From: Cupriavidus basilensis
Lineage (GTDB): Bacteria; Pseudomonadota; Gammaproteobacteria; Burkholderiales; Burkholderiaceae
Length of the DNA: 57,877 nucleotides
Assembly (NCBI RefSeq): GCF_029335485.1
Contig: NZ_JARJLM010000683.1
Span: forward strand, 1 to 57,877
Direction: 5' to 3'
The first letter of the stretch is position 1. Each line of letters opens with the position of its first letter. The position numbers and the translations under genes are program-made. Positions 27,241 through 36,610 of the stretch are shown in pieces. The notes under the pieces were generated by a model, which was not told the DNA's origin, searched no databases, and worked only from the letters and a program-made list of their open reading frames with translations.

Positions 27241-29702
27241 ATCGCGTGCTCCGCGCTGCGATGCAGGTAAGCGCTGGTGTCGGCATGGCTGCCGCGGCGG
27301 GGCCGGATGCCGTTGAGTACGCCGCCGATCAGCCTGGCCTGTGCGCGCTCGAGACGCTTCAGGGCCTCGGCCACTTTTTCCTCGGGCGTGTCGTCCGCGC
27401 GCACGACCAGTATGGTGGCGCCCGCCAGCCGGCTGACCAGCGTGGCATCGGCGACCGCCAGTACCGGCGGCGTGTCCACGATCACCAGGTCGTAGCTTTC
27501 ATCGCAGCGCTGCAGCGTGTCGCGCAAGGCGGGCAGCATCAGCAGCTCCGAAGGATTGCCCGGCGGCGTGCCTGCCGCCAGCAGCGACAGGCCGCTGACG
27601 GCCGTGGGCCGGATCGTCTGCTGCAGGCTCACGCGTCCGCCCAGCAGGTCAGCCAGGCCCGGCGAGGCCGGCTGGCCGAAGCGCGCGGCCACGTCGCCGC
27701 GCCGCAGGTCGGCATCCACGATCAGTACCCGCCAGCCGGCCTCGGCGGCGAGCACCGCCAGGTTGATGGCGTTGAATGTCTTGCCTGCGCCAGCGGTGGC
27801 GCTGGTCATCGCCACGATGACATTTTCCGCCGTGTCCATGCTGAAATGCAGCGCCGCCCGCAGGCCGCGCAGCCCCTCCACCGCCAGCGCATGCGGATGC
27901 TGGCGCGCAAGCAGATGGCGATCGTGCAGGGGCGTGGCGGGTGCGGCCGGCACGCAGGCAGCGGCGGCGGCAGTGGCCACCAGCGGCGACAGCACCGGCA
28001 GCCCGTGCATGGTGCGAGCCACCAGTTGCGGCAGCGCCGGTGTGGCATTGCCGAGCAGCAACGGCACCGGCGCGGCGGCTGGCGCGGCGCCGGCGGCAAG
28101 GCAAGCCTGCGCAGGCGGCTGGCGCTCCAGCCGCGCCTGTTCCGGACTGAAGCAGATTTCACCGACGATGGGCAGCGCGCAGTTCCGCTCCAGCGTGACG
28201 GCGTCGGCCATATGGAAGCGTGCGCGCGCCGCCAGCCATGCGCCGCCGCCCCCAAGCAGCAGCCCCAGCAACGCGCCCGCGCCGCTGATCAACAGACGGT
28301 CGGGACCGGCCGGTATCAGGGGCACCGCAGCTGCGTCCAGCAACTGCACGTCGCTGCGGCTGTCGGACTTCGTGAGCGAGAGCATCTGGGCGCGATTGCG
28401 CAGTGACATATACGTGTCCTCCGCCACCTTCACGTCGCGCGTGAGCGAGACCGACTCGCGCTCGGCCTCCGACAAGCCCTGAAGCCTGCTGTCGAGCATG
28501 CGACGATCCCCCTTGAGTTGCGCGATCTGCTGATCGATCGCCCGTACCTCCTGGCTCTCCGGCATGTACTGGCGCAACAGGCGCGCGCGTTCCAGGCCCA
28601 GCGCGGAAATCTGCCGCTGGTATTCGATGCTGCCGCTCAGGTAGGACTGCGCGTCCTGTGTCGGCTGCATCGAGCCGGCATGGGCGCGGTAGCGGGCCAG
28701 CGCGCCTTCCGCCATTTCCAGCTCCGCGCGTACCCGCGGCAGCTCGGCGTTGACAAAGGCGAGCGTGCGCGCAGCCTCGTCACTGCGATGCCGGACCTGG
28801 CTTTCCACATAGGAGCGCGCAATGTCGCCGACCACGGCCACGGCCAGCCTGCGATCGGGATCGCGCCAGGCGATGCGCACGCCCTCGCCGGCCGATGCGG
28901 CGGCGGGTGCGCCGGCAACGCCTGCCAGCCCGCTGCCAGGGTCGCGCTCGCGCGTGCGGTCGTCCACCACCAGGGTGCGGGCAAGCGCGTCGACGGCGCT
29001 GACTTCGTCGCGGCGCATCAACACGAACCCGGTGCCCGGACGCGCGCTCAGCCTGGTCACCCGCAGCGCGATGCCGCCCGCCTGCGCCAGCTGCCCGACT
29101 TCGCCCGCCAGCAGCGCATGCCCGTCGGGCCCCACCAGCCGATAATGCGTGCCGTCGAGCGCCGTGAGGGCCAGGCGCTGGTTGAGCATGGCCTCGGGCA
29201 GTTCGAATTCGCCCACCGAGATCTGCTCGCCGCCCCAGGCATATTGCGCCAGCGCACCCAGCGGTGGCGCGACCGGCGAGCCGGATACGGCCCCCTTCAG
29301 GCGCGCCCAGAGCGGGCCGGCCACCGGCAACTGGTGTCCCGCGGCAACGATGTCCAGCCGGTTGTCCCGTACCACCGCCGTCAGCACGGCGCGGCTGGTG
29401 AGCGCAGCCAGGTCGAGATCGGCAACCTGGGAGCCATTGCCAGGCTTGCGGCCGGAGAACCCGCGCACCTCGTCGGTCTCGGGCCGCAGCACGACGTCCG
29501 CCTGGTACAGCGAGGGGAGCGACCATGCATAGAGCGCGGCCAGCAGCGCGGCGACGGCGGCCGAAGCCAGCACCCAGCCGGCATGGTCAAGCGTCGCCCG
29601 CCACAGCCCGGGCCGGGAAAAAGCAGGCACGCCCGGCGCGGCGGGGGGCACGCCGGATTGCGCGAAGGAACTCACGTGCGGCTCTCCGATGGAATTGGAC
29701 AT
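27237..29702 (-). CDS. Second Wzc/GumC-like co-polymerase with BY-kinase domain
   Basis: 821 residues: membrane segments near 43-62 and 468-490, a coiled-coil periplasmic region (about 310-430), then a P-loop domain with Walker A 'SATAGAGKT' (634-642), Walker A' 'VLIVDADL' (659-666) and Walker B 'LVIVDTPP' (739-746). An Ala/Pro-rich linker of about 80 residues separates the second membrane segment from the kinase. After Walker B only one tyrosine remains (812). It parallels the copy at 13743-16058 but is clearly diverged. It lies 45 bases after the Crp-type regulator gene. The start at 29702 lacks a strong SD. Confidence 0.9.
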   Translation of the reverse strand: MSNSIGEPHVSSFAQSGVPPAAPGVPAFSRPGLWRATLDHAGWVLASAAVAALLAALYAWSLPSLYQADVVLRPETDEVRGFSGRKPGNGSQVADLDLAALTSRAVLTAVVRDNRLDIVAAGHQLPVAGPLWARLKGAVSGSPVAPPLGALAQYAWGGEQISVGEFELPEAMLNQRLALTALDGTHYRLVGPDGHALLAGEVGQLAQAGGIALRVTRLSARPGTGFVLMRRDEVSAVDALARTLVVDDRTRERDPGSGLAGVAGAPAAASAGEGVRIAWRDPDRRLAVAVVGDIARSYVESQVRHRSDEAARTLAFVNAELPRVRAELEMAEGALARYRAHAGSMQPTQDAQSYLSGSIEYQRQISALGLERARLLRQYMPESQEVRAIDQQIAQLKGDRRMLDSRLQGLSEAERESVSLTRDVKVAEDTYMSLRNRAQMLSLTKSDSRSDVQLLDAAAVPLIPAGPDRLLISGAGALLGLLLGGGGAWLAARARFHMADAVTLERNCALPIVGEICFSPEQARLERQPPAQACLAAGAAPAAAPVPLLLGNATPALPQLVARTMHGLPVLSPLVATAAAAACVPAAPATPLHDRHLLARQHPHALAVEGLRGLRAALHFSMDTAENVIVAMTSATAGAGKTFNAINLAVLAAEAGWRVLIVDADLRRGDVAARFGQPASPGLADLLGGRVSLQQTIRPTAVSGLSLLAAGTPPGNPSELLMLPALRDTLQRCDESYDLVIVDTPPVLAVADATLVSRLAGATILVVRADDTPEEKVAEALKRLERAQARLIGGVLNGIRPRRGSHADTSAYLHRSAEHAI

Positions 29703-29747
29703 GCAGGTACGCCGGAGCGCAGCCTCGAAACATCGCCGACGCCCGGC

Positions 29748-30470
29748 TCAGACGTTCGCGAGCGCGGGCAGCAGCCGATCGAACTCGCGCTTGACGAGCT
29801 TGTAGCACTCACAGGAATGCGCCTCCAGTCCACGCCGGTCCAGCACCGTGATGTGGCCGCGGCTATGCTGGATCAGGCCCAGGTCCTCCAGCTTGCCGGC
29901 CGCTTCCGTGACGCCTTCGCGGCGCACGCCGAGCATGTTGGCGATCACCTGTTGCGTAATCACCAGTTCGTTTGAAGCCATGCGATCCAGCGCCAGCAGC
30001 AGCCAGCGGCACAGTTGCTTGTTGAGCGAATGATGCCGGTTGCACACCGCGGTCTGCGCGATCTGGGTGAGCACGGCCTGCACATAGAGCAACGTGACGC
30101 GCTGGATCGCCGGCGAGTGCATGAACTCCTGCCTGAGCGTGGCGGCCGAGAGACGATAGGCGAAGCCGGGCGCGCGTACCTCGACGCGGCACGGCATGGT
30201 GTCGCCACCGGTCAGCACCGGAATGCCTACCAGCCCTTCATTGCCGATGGCGGCGATTTCCACGGTGGCGCCATCCTCCAGCAAGGAGAGCATCGAGACA
30301 ATGGCGGTGGTCGGGAAGTAGACATGATGAATGCGCTGCCCGGAATCCGTGAGCAGCTGGCCGGCACGCATGCGCACCAGTTCAAGGTGCATGGACAATG
30401 ACTCCCAATCCTTGCGCGGCAAGGCCCCAAGCACGTGATTGACGTGCAGATCCGAACGCTGACTGATCAT
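29748..30470 (-). CDS. Crp/Fnr-family transcriptional regulator
   Basis: 240 residues. The N-terminal cyclic-nucleotide-binding-like beta roll includes 'IHHVYFPTTAIVSMLSLLED' and 'IGNEGLVGIPVLTGGDTMPC'; the C-terminal winged helix has 'ITQQVIANMLGVRREGVTEA' and 'LEDLGLIQHSRGHITVLDR'. The tail 'CECYKLVKREFDRLLP' is common in this Burkholderiales subgroup. Some relatives respond to cyclic di-GMP and control EPS genes, but ligand cannot be told here. ATG 30470 follows GGGAGAGGGA. It precedes the second wzc-like gene by 45 bases and probably controls this operon, perhaps the whole locus. Confidence 0.88.
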   Translation of the reverse strand: MISQRSDLHVNHVLGALPRKDWESLSMHLELVRMRAGQLLTDSGQRIHHVYFPTTAIVSMLSLLEDGATVEIAAIGNEGLVGIPVLTGGDTMPCRVEVRAPGFAYRLSAATLRQEFMHSPAIQRVTLLYVQAVLTQIAQTAVCNRHHSLNKQLCRWLLLALDRMASNELVITQQVIANMLGVRREGVTEAAGKLEDLGLIQHSRGHITVLDRRGLEAHSCECYKLVKREFDRLLPALANV

Positions 30471-30592
30471 TTCCCTCTCCCCATGACCAGCCGCACGCAA
30501 CCTTCGACCGGGGCCGGCCCGCCGTATTCCTTTCCGGGGGACCCGCGCCGACCACCTGTTCTCTGACCCTGGTTCGCACGGCATTTGTGTCT

Positions 30593-30621
30593 GTATTAAG
30601 TGCCATATGTGGCCCGTCCAA
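30593..30621 (-). promoter_or_regulatory. Candidate sigma-70 promoter of the Crp-type regulator
   Basis: On the minus strand TTGGAC (30621-30616) and TAATAC (30598-30593) are separated by 17 bases, a good match to the -35/-10 consensus. This predicts a leader of about 115 bases before ATG 30470. Confidence 0.5.
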
Positions 30622-30751
30622 CAGTAGCCGCACGGTTGAAACCAGATCATCCTTCGGTCGGTTTGAGATGCGCGCGGCCGCAGCGCCAGCGCGCGAGGAT
30701 GACGGTCGGGAGACGCCTGGCAGCCCCCGGCACCCACCTTCAGGGCTCGCC

Positions 30752-33391
30752 TCAGGCGCATGGTCCGCAGTAGGCGATCGCTCGGCGTGCATTGAGCGCG
30801 TGCACCTCCCCCATCGGGATAGGGTCCGGCATCGCCGCGCCTGCGCCCCGGCCTCCACCTTTCGCACCCTCATCGGGAAGAAGTTTCACGCGCCGCCGGC
30901 TCCCCGGCGCGAGATGGAACCAATCGTACTCGGCATGAAAGGCCACATCGTCGATATGGACCCAGCGCGCGAAGCGCCGCGTCGATACCGTGAGCCACCA
31001 GTCTCCGTCTTCGCGCGCCAGTTCGGCCGCCAGCTCGGGCGGCTCGAGCGCGTCGGCGCCGCGGTCGGGTAGGTAGCAGGCCTGGCTCAGCAGGGCGCCG
31101 GTGCCGGGGTCGGTCAGGGCCGCGCACACGACGTCATGCAGGCGCGGCCCAAACCGATAGGCATAGGTGAAATCGAAGAACGCGCCGGCCAGCTCCGCGC
31201 CGCCGATACGGCACACGGAACGCGGCGCCAGGCACAGCTCCCGCGCCACGTCGAGCAGCACGGTCTCGCCGTCGCGCCAGCATTGCAGCCGCAGGCGTAC
31301 CGCGCGCGGCGCGGCGCTCTCGTTGATCAGATGCAGATGAATGCCATTGAGCCCTTCGTCGGTGATCAGCACCTGCAGCGGCTGCCACACCTGGCGCAAG
31401 GCGTGCCAGGCCGACTTGGGCCGCGCCAGCGCATCGACAATGCCCCAGCCTGCTCCGGGCAGCAGGTCCTGCAATTGCCACACGAGGCCGCCCGAGCAGG
31501 TGGAGCCGGCGCGCCGCCATTCGCTGAAAACGTCGGTCATCAGTTCGGACACCACGGCGCGGGACAATTCCAGGTAACGCGCGCTGTCCTCGTAGCGCAC
31601 GCGCGCCGGGTCCACCCTGAACAACGCGCGCAGATAGAAATCCCGCACGTCCTCGAAATCCCACCCGCTGCCGGCGTCGCGCGGCACGCGCGCCTTCCAG
31701 CGCGGATCGTGCACCGGCGGCACCGGCAGGGCGTCGGCCATGGTGCGCGCGCACGGCACATTCGAGAACGCAAGGCATTCGGAGCTAAAGCGCACGTTGG
31801 CGCGGCGCGCGTCATCGAGCGAGCGCTGGTAGGCGCCCACGCCGTAGTAGTGCGTCACGCCGCTGTCGGCCTGGAAGGGCCAGGCGCCGCCGGACGGCGA
31901 GTTGCGCACATAGACCGCATCAGGATGCCAGGCCGCCACGCAGGCCGGGATGATTTCGTCGAACAGGGGCTGGCGCCAGCTTTGCGCGGGCGTACCCATC
32001 ATGGCGGCCTGCTGCTCGGCCTCGCTGCCGCCGCACAGCACCGCCACGCTGGGGTGATGGCGATGTGCCGCGAGCCATTCGCTGACCTCGCGCGCGGCCT
32101 GCGCCGCCAGCGGCCGCGCGGCGGCATCGGTAGCGCCCGCGTAATCGAAATTGGCGAACATGAAGTCCTGCCAGACCAGCAGGCCGAGCGCGTCGCAGGC
32201 TTCGAAGAAGGCCTCGCCCTGGTAGCAGGTGACGCCGCTCACGCGCACCATGTTCATACCCGCGCGATGTGCCAGCGCCAGCCATTTTTCCACTTCGGCG
32301 GGCGTATCGGCATGGCCGGCGAGATCGTGGCTGGTCCAGCAGGCGCCCCGGCAGAAGATCCGTTCGCCATTGATGCGAAGCGCGAAACCGTCGCCATCCT
32401 CCGCCTCGCCGGTGCTGCTTTCCCCACCCACGCCACGGTCGATCTCGATGCGGCGGAAGCCAACCTGCCCGCAGTCGATACGTTCTTCGCCTAGCCGCAA
32501 ATGCACGGGATAGCGTTCGGGCGACCCGTGCGTGTGCGGCCACCACAAGCGCGGCCGGGAAATACGCAGTTCGCCCTCGTAGACAATGCCGGCGGCGCCG
32601 GTCTCCATCGCCACCAGCGGCACCTCACGGCCATCGGCGCACAGCATGAGCGGCATCGCGGGCGGCAGCATGGCGACATCGCGCAGGCGCAGCCGGATCG
32701 CGCCGTCCCCGCCGGCATCCCGCTGCGCACGCGCTTGCCCGCCTTCCAGCGTGTCGAGCCGCGCCTGCAGGTCGAAGCGCGCGCTCAGCAAGGGACTGGC
32801 ATCCGCCGACAGCGGCAGCAGGTCGACCCCGCGCCATGGCCCGATGGTATGGACGGAGGGGCACCAGCCGGGCATGTGGCCCAGCAGCGTGGTGCGCACC
32901 AGGCGCAGCGAGGGCGGTGTGATCATGCGCGGCTTCCAGCGCACCGGGCCACGCTGGCCGCGCAGCCAGCGATGCAGCGAACGGAAGCAGATGCACAGCA
33001 CGTGCGCGCCATCGAGATGGAGTTCGGCTTCGTGCGCAGCGAACATGTTCTGCGCGTCGAGCACGCGCGCTTGATCCAGCCAGACTTCCGCCACCGTGGC
33101 CAGCCCGTGCAGGCGTAGCCGGTAAGCGCCAGCGCCGGACAGCGCGACCCGGTACCAGTAGTCGTGATCGTGCAAGGGCCGCGGGGCCGCGGGCTGCCAT
33201 TGTCCCGCCGCTTGCAAGGCCTGGGCAACGGTGCCCGGCACCTGTGCCTGCAGCCACGGGCCGCGCCCCGCCAGCGCCGCCGGCGAGGCCACGGCGCCGG
33301 CGGGCGTCTCGAGCAGGGTCCAGTCGCCGGCGAGCGGCCGGCGGTGGGCAGGCCGTCCCGGAGCGGGCGTCAGCACGAGCGGCGCATGCAT
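30752..33391 (-). CDS. GH2 beta-mannosidase-like glycoside hydrolase
   Basis: 879 residues with GH2 architecture: an N-terminal sugar-binding jelly roll ('WYRVALSGAGAYRLRLHGLA', 'AEVWLDQARVLDAQNMFAAH'), an Ig-like domain, and a TIM barrel. Catalytic candidates are the Glu in 'VLCGGSEAEQ' (acid/base; usually GNNE) and the Glu in 'FSSECLAFSN' (nucleophile). No signal peptide is visible, so it may act in the cytoplasm, or be exported by other means. ATG 33391 is 12 bases past the DUF1839 stop. With manC in the locus, a mannose-containing substrate is a reasonable inference. Confidence 0.85.
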   Translation of the reverse strand: MHAPLVLTPAPGRPAHRRPLAGDWTLLETPAGAVASPAALAGRGPWLQAQVPGTVAQALQAAGQWQPAAPRPLHDHDYWYRVALSGAGAYRLRLHGLATVAEVWLDQARVLDAQNMFAAHEAELHLDGAHVLCICFRSLHRWLRGQRGPVRWKPRMITPPSLRLVRTTLLGHMPGWCPSVHTIGPWRGVDLLPLSADASPLLSARFDLQARLDTLEGGQARAQRDAGGDGAIRLRLRDVAMLPPAMPLMLCADGREVPLVAMETGAAGIVYEGELRISRPRLWWPHTHGSPERYPVHLRLGEERIDCGQVGFRRIEIDRGVGGESSTGEAEDGDGFALRINGERIFCRGACWTSHDLAGHADTPAEVEKWLALAHRAGMNMVRVSGVTCYQGEAFFEACDALGLLVWQDFMFANFDYAGATDAAARPLAAQAAREVSEWLAAHRHHPSVAVLCGGSEAEQQAAMMGTPAQSWRQPLFDEIIPACVAAWHPDAVYVRNSPSGGAWPFQADSGVTHYYGVGAYQRSLDDARRANVRFSSECLAFSNVPCARTMADALPVPPVHDPRWKARVPRDAGSGWDFEDVRDFYLRALFRVDPARVRYEDSARYLELSRAVVSELMTDVFSEWRRAGSTCSGGLVWQLQDLLPGAGWGIVDALARPKSAWHALRQVWQPLQVLITDEGLNGIHLHLINESAAPRAVRLRLQCWRDGETVLLDVARELCLAPRSVCRIGGAELAGAFFDFTYAYRFGPRLHDVVCAALTDPGTGALLSQACYLPDRGADALEPPELAAELAREDGDWWLTVSTRRFARWVHIDDVAFHAEYDWFHLAPGSRRRVKLLPDEGAKGGGRGAGAAMPDPIPMGEVHALNARRAIAYCGPCA

Positions 33392-33403
33392 GGCGGGCAA
33401 GCC

Positions 33404-34396
33404 TCAGTACTCGGCTTCACCCACATAGCTCGCCAGCGCCGGCACCGCTGCCTCATAGGATGTCTCGAGCTGGTCCAGGCAATCCTGGCAGCGGTCCAGA
33501 CGGCGGCCGATGATGGAGCGCACCAGCCGGAACTGCATCACCATGGCCTCGGAGGCCACTTTCTGGCAAGCCACGGCGATGCTGTCCGGCATCGGCTGGC
33601 CGTGTTGCACCAGCCAGCGCAGATACTGGGCCAGCAACTCGAAGTTGGCGCCCAGCTGGCGCAGCACGCTGAAGGCGTAGGGATGGAAGCTCTCCTCGCC
33701 ACCCGCCATCAAGGCTTCCTGGTGCGCCGGGAAGGCCGTGCGGAAGGCCGTGATGGGATTCTGCCGCGGACGGCGCGCCAGATGCTTGCGCAGCAGCGCA
33801 AGCGAGGCGCGCACCAGCATGGGCCCCTCCAGCGCAGGAAAGCGGCGGCGCACCACCTCGGCATAGGGGAACAGCAGGTTCACATCGTCGGCCAGCACGG
33901 GCAGGCACCGGAACAGGCCGGCATAGTCGTCGCCGCTGGCCACGTGGTATCCCTCGTTATGGTAGTAGCCCACCGACTGCGCATCGGGCATCATCACATC
34001 GATGCCGATGGTGGTCTTGGCATGCTCGCGGCGGTACGAGGTGGCACGGTTGTCCGGCAGATAGAAGCCATCCACCTCCAGCAGCACCACATGCCCCCGG
34101 CAGGTCTGCGCCGCTACCCGCGCTTCCAGCGATTCATAGAGCGATAGTTCCTGCACCACCACGCCGTACAGACGCTCGAGATCGTCGGGCGGATACTTGA
34201 AGAAGGTGAACTGGTCGCCCTCGAAATCCTGCGCCACCGTGAACCCGAGGGCCGCCACCGGGTCGAGCGCCCAGCCGTGCAGCAACTCGATCCACAGATC
34301 CACATAGCAATTGGTCTGCGGCCAGACCGGGTTGCCATTGTGCAGGGCGTGCGACACATGGGTGCCGCGCTCCAGGGAACGCGGGTCGACGAACAT
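33404..34396 (-). CDS. DUF1839 family protein
   Basis: 330 residues, soluble, unknown fold by eye. Conserved-looking stretches include 'TNCYVDLWIELLHGWALDP', 'FEGDQFTFFKYPPDDLERLY' and 'VLLEVDGFYLPDNRATSYR'. DUF1839 genes are known to sit beside SerRS-like aminoacyl:carrier-protein ligases and carrier proteins, as here. The start ATG overlaps the ligase stop by one base (TGATG) behind GGAGGG. Inference: it processes the aminoacyl group carried by the small ACP, for instance as a transferase. No direct evidence for a reaction is visible. Confidence 0.8.
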   Translation of the reverse strand: MFVDPRSLERGTHVSHALHNGNPVWPQTNCYVDLWIELLHGWALDPVAALGFTVAQDFEGDQFTFFKYPPDDLERLYGVVVQELSLYESLEARVAAQTCRGHVVLLEVDGFYLPDNRATSYRREHAKTTIGIDVMMPDAQSVGYYHNEGYHVASGDDYAGLFRCLPVLADDVNLLFPYAEVVRRRFPALEGPMLVRASLALLRKHLARRPRQNPITAFRTAFPAHQEALMAGGEESFHPYAFSVLRQLGANFELLAQYLRWLVQHGQPMPDSIAVACQKVASEAMVMQFRLVRSIIGRRLDRCQDCLDQLETSYEAAVPALASYVGEAEY

Positions 34397-35400
34397 CACA
34401 GCCCTCCCAGGGTAGTGCGCACGTCCTTGGGCCAGCGTGCCACATCGAAGCCGTGATGGCGCAGCAGCGCCAGCGTCAGGCGCTCGATGCCAAAGCCCAC
34501 GCAACCGGTGTGGGCCAGCGCGCCATCGGCGGTGCGCAGATCCCAGACATGGCCGAAATGGTCCATGTGGTAGTTAAAGCTCATGCAAGCGGTGGGCGGC
34601 GCGCCGTCGTTGATCGGGATCAGCAGCTCGAACTTGAGCTTGAGCTCGCGCTGGCTGTCGGCCACGATCTTGCCGCCGCGCCCGAAGAACGGATCGTTGG
34701 CCACCTCCACCTCGTGCGGGAGCGCGAGCGCCGTCGCGAGCTGCTGGCCACGCTCCATCCAGAGCTGGCGGAAGGCGATGATCTGCCCGGCATTGCCCAG
34801 GCGCACATATTCGCGCTGGCGAAACATCTGCATGCGGGCAGGGTCGATCGACGGTTCGTGGCGGAAGCAGTAGGACAACGCATCCACCACGCGGCCCCCG
34901 GCTGGCAAGGGCCCGCGCCGGGCCAGCGCCGGATAGATCGGATAGCACGCCGCCGGGGTCATCACCACACGGGTGGGCCGCTGCTCGTCGGCCCATTCCT
35001 CGCCGGCTTCCAGCCGTGCCAGCAGGCGGTGCTGGTCACGATCGTTGCCGCAGAAGCTGTGCACGGTGCCGGCAAGCTGCGGGAAGCTCTTGAGATATTC
35101 GCTGGCTTCGAAATCCTTGCGCGACATGGCCGGTGGAAAGCGCATCACCTCGGCATGCTGGTCCGCGCCCAGCGCGGTGACGGCAAAGTTCAGGCCGTCG
35201 GCGATGGCCTCGAACACCGCGCTGCGGCCATACACGCCGTCGACCCCGCCCGGTATCAGCAGGCCGGCCTCGATCAGCGCCTGCTGGTAGCGGCGCTGGC
35301 CCGCCTGCGGATCGCTGCAGAAAGGCGCAGCGGCATTGGCAGCGGTGTCGGCTGCCGGCGCGGAGCCGGTCCGATCATCCGCGCTAACATTGGCATCCAT
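34396..35400 (-). CDS. SerRS-like amino acid:[carrier protein] ligase
   Basis: 334 residues of a class II aminoacyl-tRNA synthetase catalytic core without a tRNA-binding domain. Motif 2 is around 'YCFRHEPSIDPARM' and 'MFRQREYVRLG', motif 3 'GCVGFGIERLTLAL'. The predicted zinc ligands of the atypical SerRS group are present: Cys152 in 'AACYPIYP', Glu197 in 'RQREY' and Cys300 in 'HTGCVGFG'. Characterised relatives in Bradyrhizobium and Agrobacterium load glycine or alanine onto the phosphopantetheine of a small carrier protein. The genes for the carrier protein, an acyl-CoA dehydrogenase and DUF1839 adjoin it, so the whole module is present. Confidence 0.88.
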   Translation of the reverse strand: MDANVSADDRTGSAPAADTAANAAAPFCSDPQAGQRRYQQALIEAGLLIPGGVDGVYGRSAVFEAIADGLNFAVTALGADQHAEVMRFPPAMSRKDFEASEYLKSFPQLAGTVHSFCGNDRDQHRLLARLEAGEEWADEQRPTRVVMTPAACYPIYPALARRGPLPAGGRVVDALSYCFRHEPSIDPARMQMFRQREYVRLGNAGQIIAFRQLWMERGQQLATALALPHEVEVANDPFFGRGGKIVADSQRELKLKFELLIPINDGAPPTACMSFNYHMDHFGHVWDLRTADGALAHTGCVGFGIERLTLALLRHHGFDVARWPKDVRTTLGGL

Positions 35401-35410
35401 GTCGTGCTCC

Positions 35411-36610
35411 TCAGCTGGAACGCTCGGCCAGCAGCAGACTGGCGGTATTGGTCAGGATCCGGTCGTTGTTGATCATCAGCGGCGCCGACCAGAGATCGCG
35501 CAGGTGGCGTCCCAGGCTGTAGGGCGTGCCTTGCTTGTAGCCCGCCATGCCGCAGATCATCATCGCCTGCTGCACCACCTCGAGCGCCATCGTCGAGACG
35601 CTGGTCTTGAGGCCGTTCATTTCCGCCGCCAGCGAGAACAGCGCCGACACCGACAGGCCGGCATGCCGCTGGCGCTGGTGCGCCAGCGCCAGCTCCAGGC
35701 GGCCCTCCATCATCTGCACCATCGCCACCGCCTCGGCCACCCGCATCGCGGAGGGCGGCAGCGAGCCCGGGCGCGCACGCGCCTGGCCCTGGAAGAAGGC
35801 CTTGGCCCTTTGCACGGCGTCGCTGGCGATGCCCGTCCACAGGGCGGACCAGAGGATGTGCGAGACCGGGGTCATGGTGCCGTCCGCGATCTCGCCGAAC
35901 GCTACCGGCAGGATCTGTTCGCACGCACCGCGCGCCTCCAGGCGAAAGCCATTGCTGCAGGTGCCGCGCATGCCGATGGTGTCCCACGTGCTGAGGCTCT
36001 GCAGCGTGAAATCGGGCTTCAGCAGGCACACCATGACCTGGTCCGAAGGCGAGGCATCGGCATGACGGCGCGCGGTCGCCAGGATGGCGTCGGATTGCGC
36101 GCCATAGGAAATCGTGGGCGCCATCTTGAGCAAATGGAAGCGATCGCTGTCAACGCTGACCGCGCAGCCGCTATTGCGCAGCGCTCCGCCTATCGCCTCC
36201 TCCGAAGTGGCCGAGGCAAGCAGCAGCTGCTCGGCGGCAATGCGCGCGAGCAATTGCTCGTGCCAGGGGCTGCCCGTGCCATGCTCGACGATGCAGGCCA
36301 CCTGGATCTGGTGCATGGCATAGACCATCCCGGTCGACGAGCAGGCCGCCCCGAGCACGCGGCAGATGGCCGCGACCGTATCGAGCGAGGCACCGGCGCC
36401 GCCGTGCGCTGCTGGCACCATGGCGCCAAGCAGCCGGTGCTGCCGGATGGCGGCAAACGCCTCATGCGGGAATGCGGCATCGCGGTCGACCCGGTCGGCG
36501 TGCGGCGCCGCTTCGGCTGCGGCCAGCTGCGCCGCCGCAATCAGCGCGGCGGCATCGGTATGGGCCGCCATCGGACGCGCCAGTTCCACGCTGGCAAGTG
36601 GGCGGATCAT
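35411..36610 (-). CDS. Acyl-CoA dehydrogenase-like flavoprotein
   Basis: 399 residues with the acyl-CoA dehydrogenase layout: helical N-domain ('RLLGAMVPAAHGGAGASLDT'), beta middle domain ('ILATARRHADASPSD', 'WDTIGMRGTCSNGFRL') and helical C-domain ('QQAMMICGMAGYKQGTPYSL') for FAD binding. The usual catalytic Glu cannot be placed by eye. It overlaps the carrier-protein gene as ATGA and ends 10 bases before the ligase. In this setting the substrate may be an aminoacyl or acyl group bound to the carrier protein rather than CoA; that is inference. Confidence 0.87.
   Translation of the reverse strand: MIRPLASVELARPMAAHTDAAALIAAAQLAAAEAAPHADRVDRDAAFPHEAFAAIRQHRLLGAMVPAAHGGAGASLDTVAAICRVLGAACSSTGMVYAMHQIQVACIVEHGTGSPWHEQLLARIAAEQLLLASATSEEAIGGALRNSGCAVSVDSDRFHLLKMAPTISYGAQSDAILATARRHADASPSDQVMVCLLKPDFTLQSLSTWDTIGMRGTCSNGFRLEARGACEQILPVAFGEIADGTMTPVSHILWSALWTGIASDAVQRAKAFFQGQARARPGSLPPSAMRVAEAVAMVQMMEGRLELALAHQRQRHAGLSVSALFSLAAEMNGLKTSVSTMALEVVQQAMMICGMAGYKQGTPYSLGRHLRDLWSAPLMINNDRILTNTASLLLAERSS

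Noticed and set aside
29703-29747. GG-N10-GC spacing upstream of the second wzc-like gene
   Set aside because: The flanking bases do not match TGGCACG or TTGC and the region is inside a likely operon.
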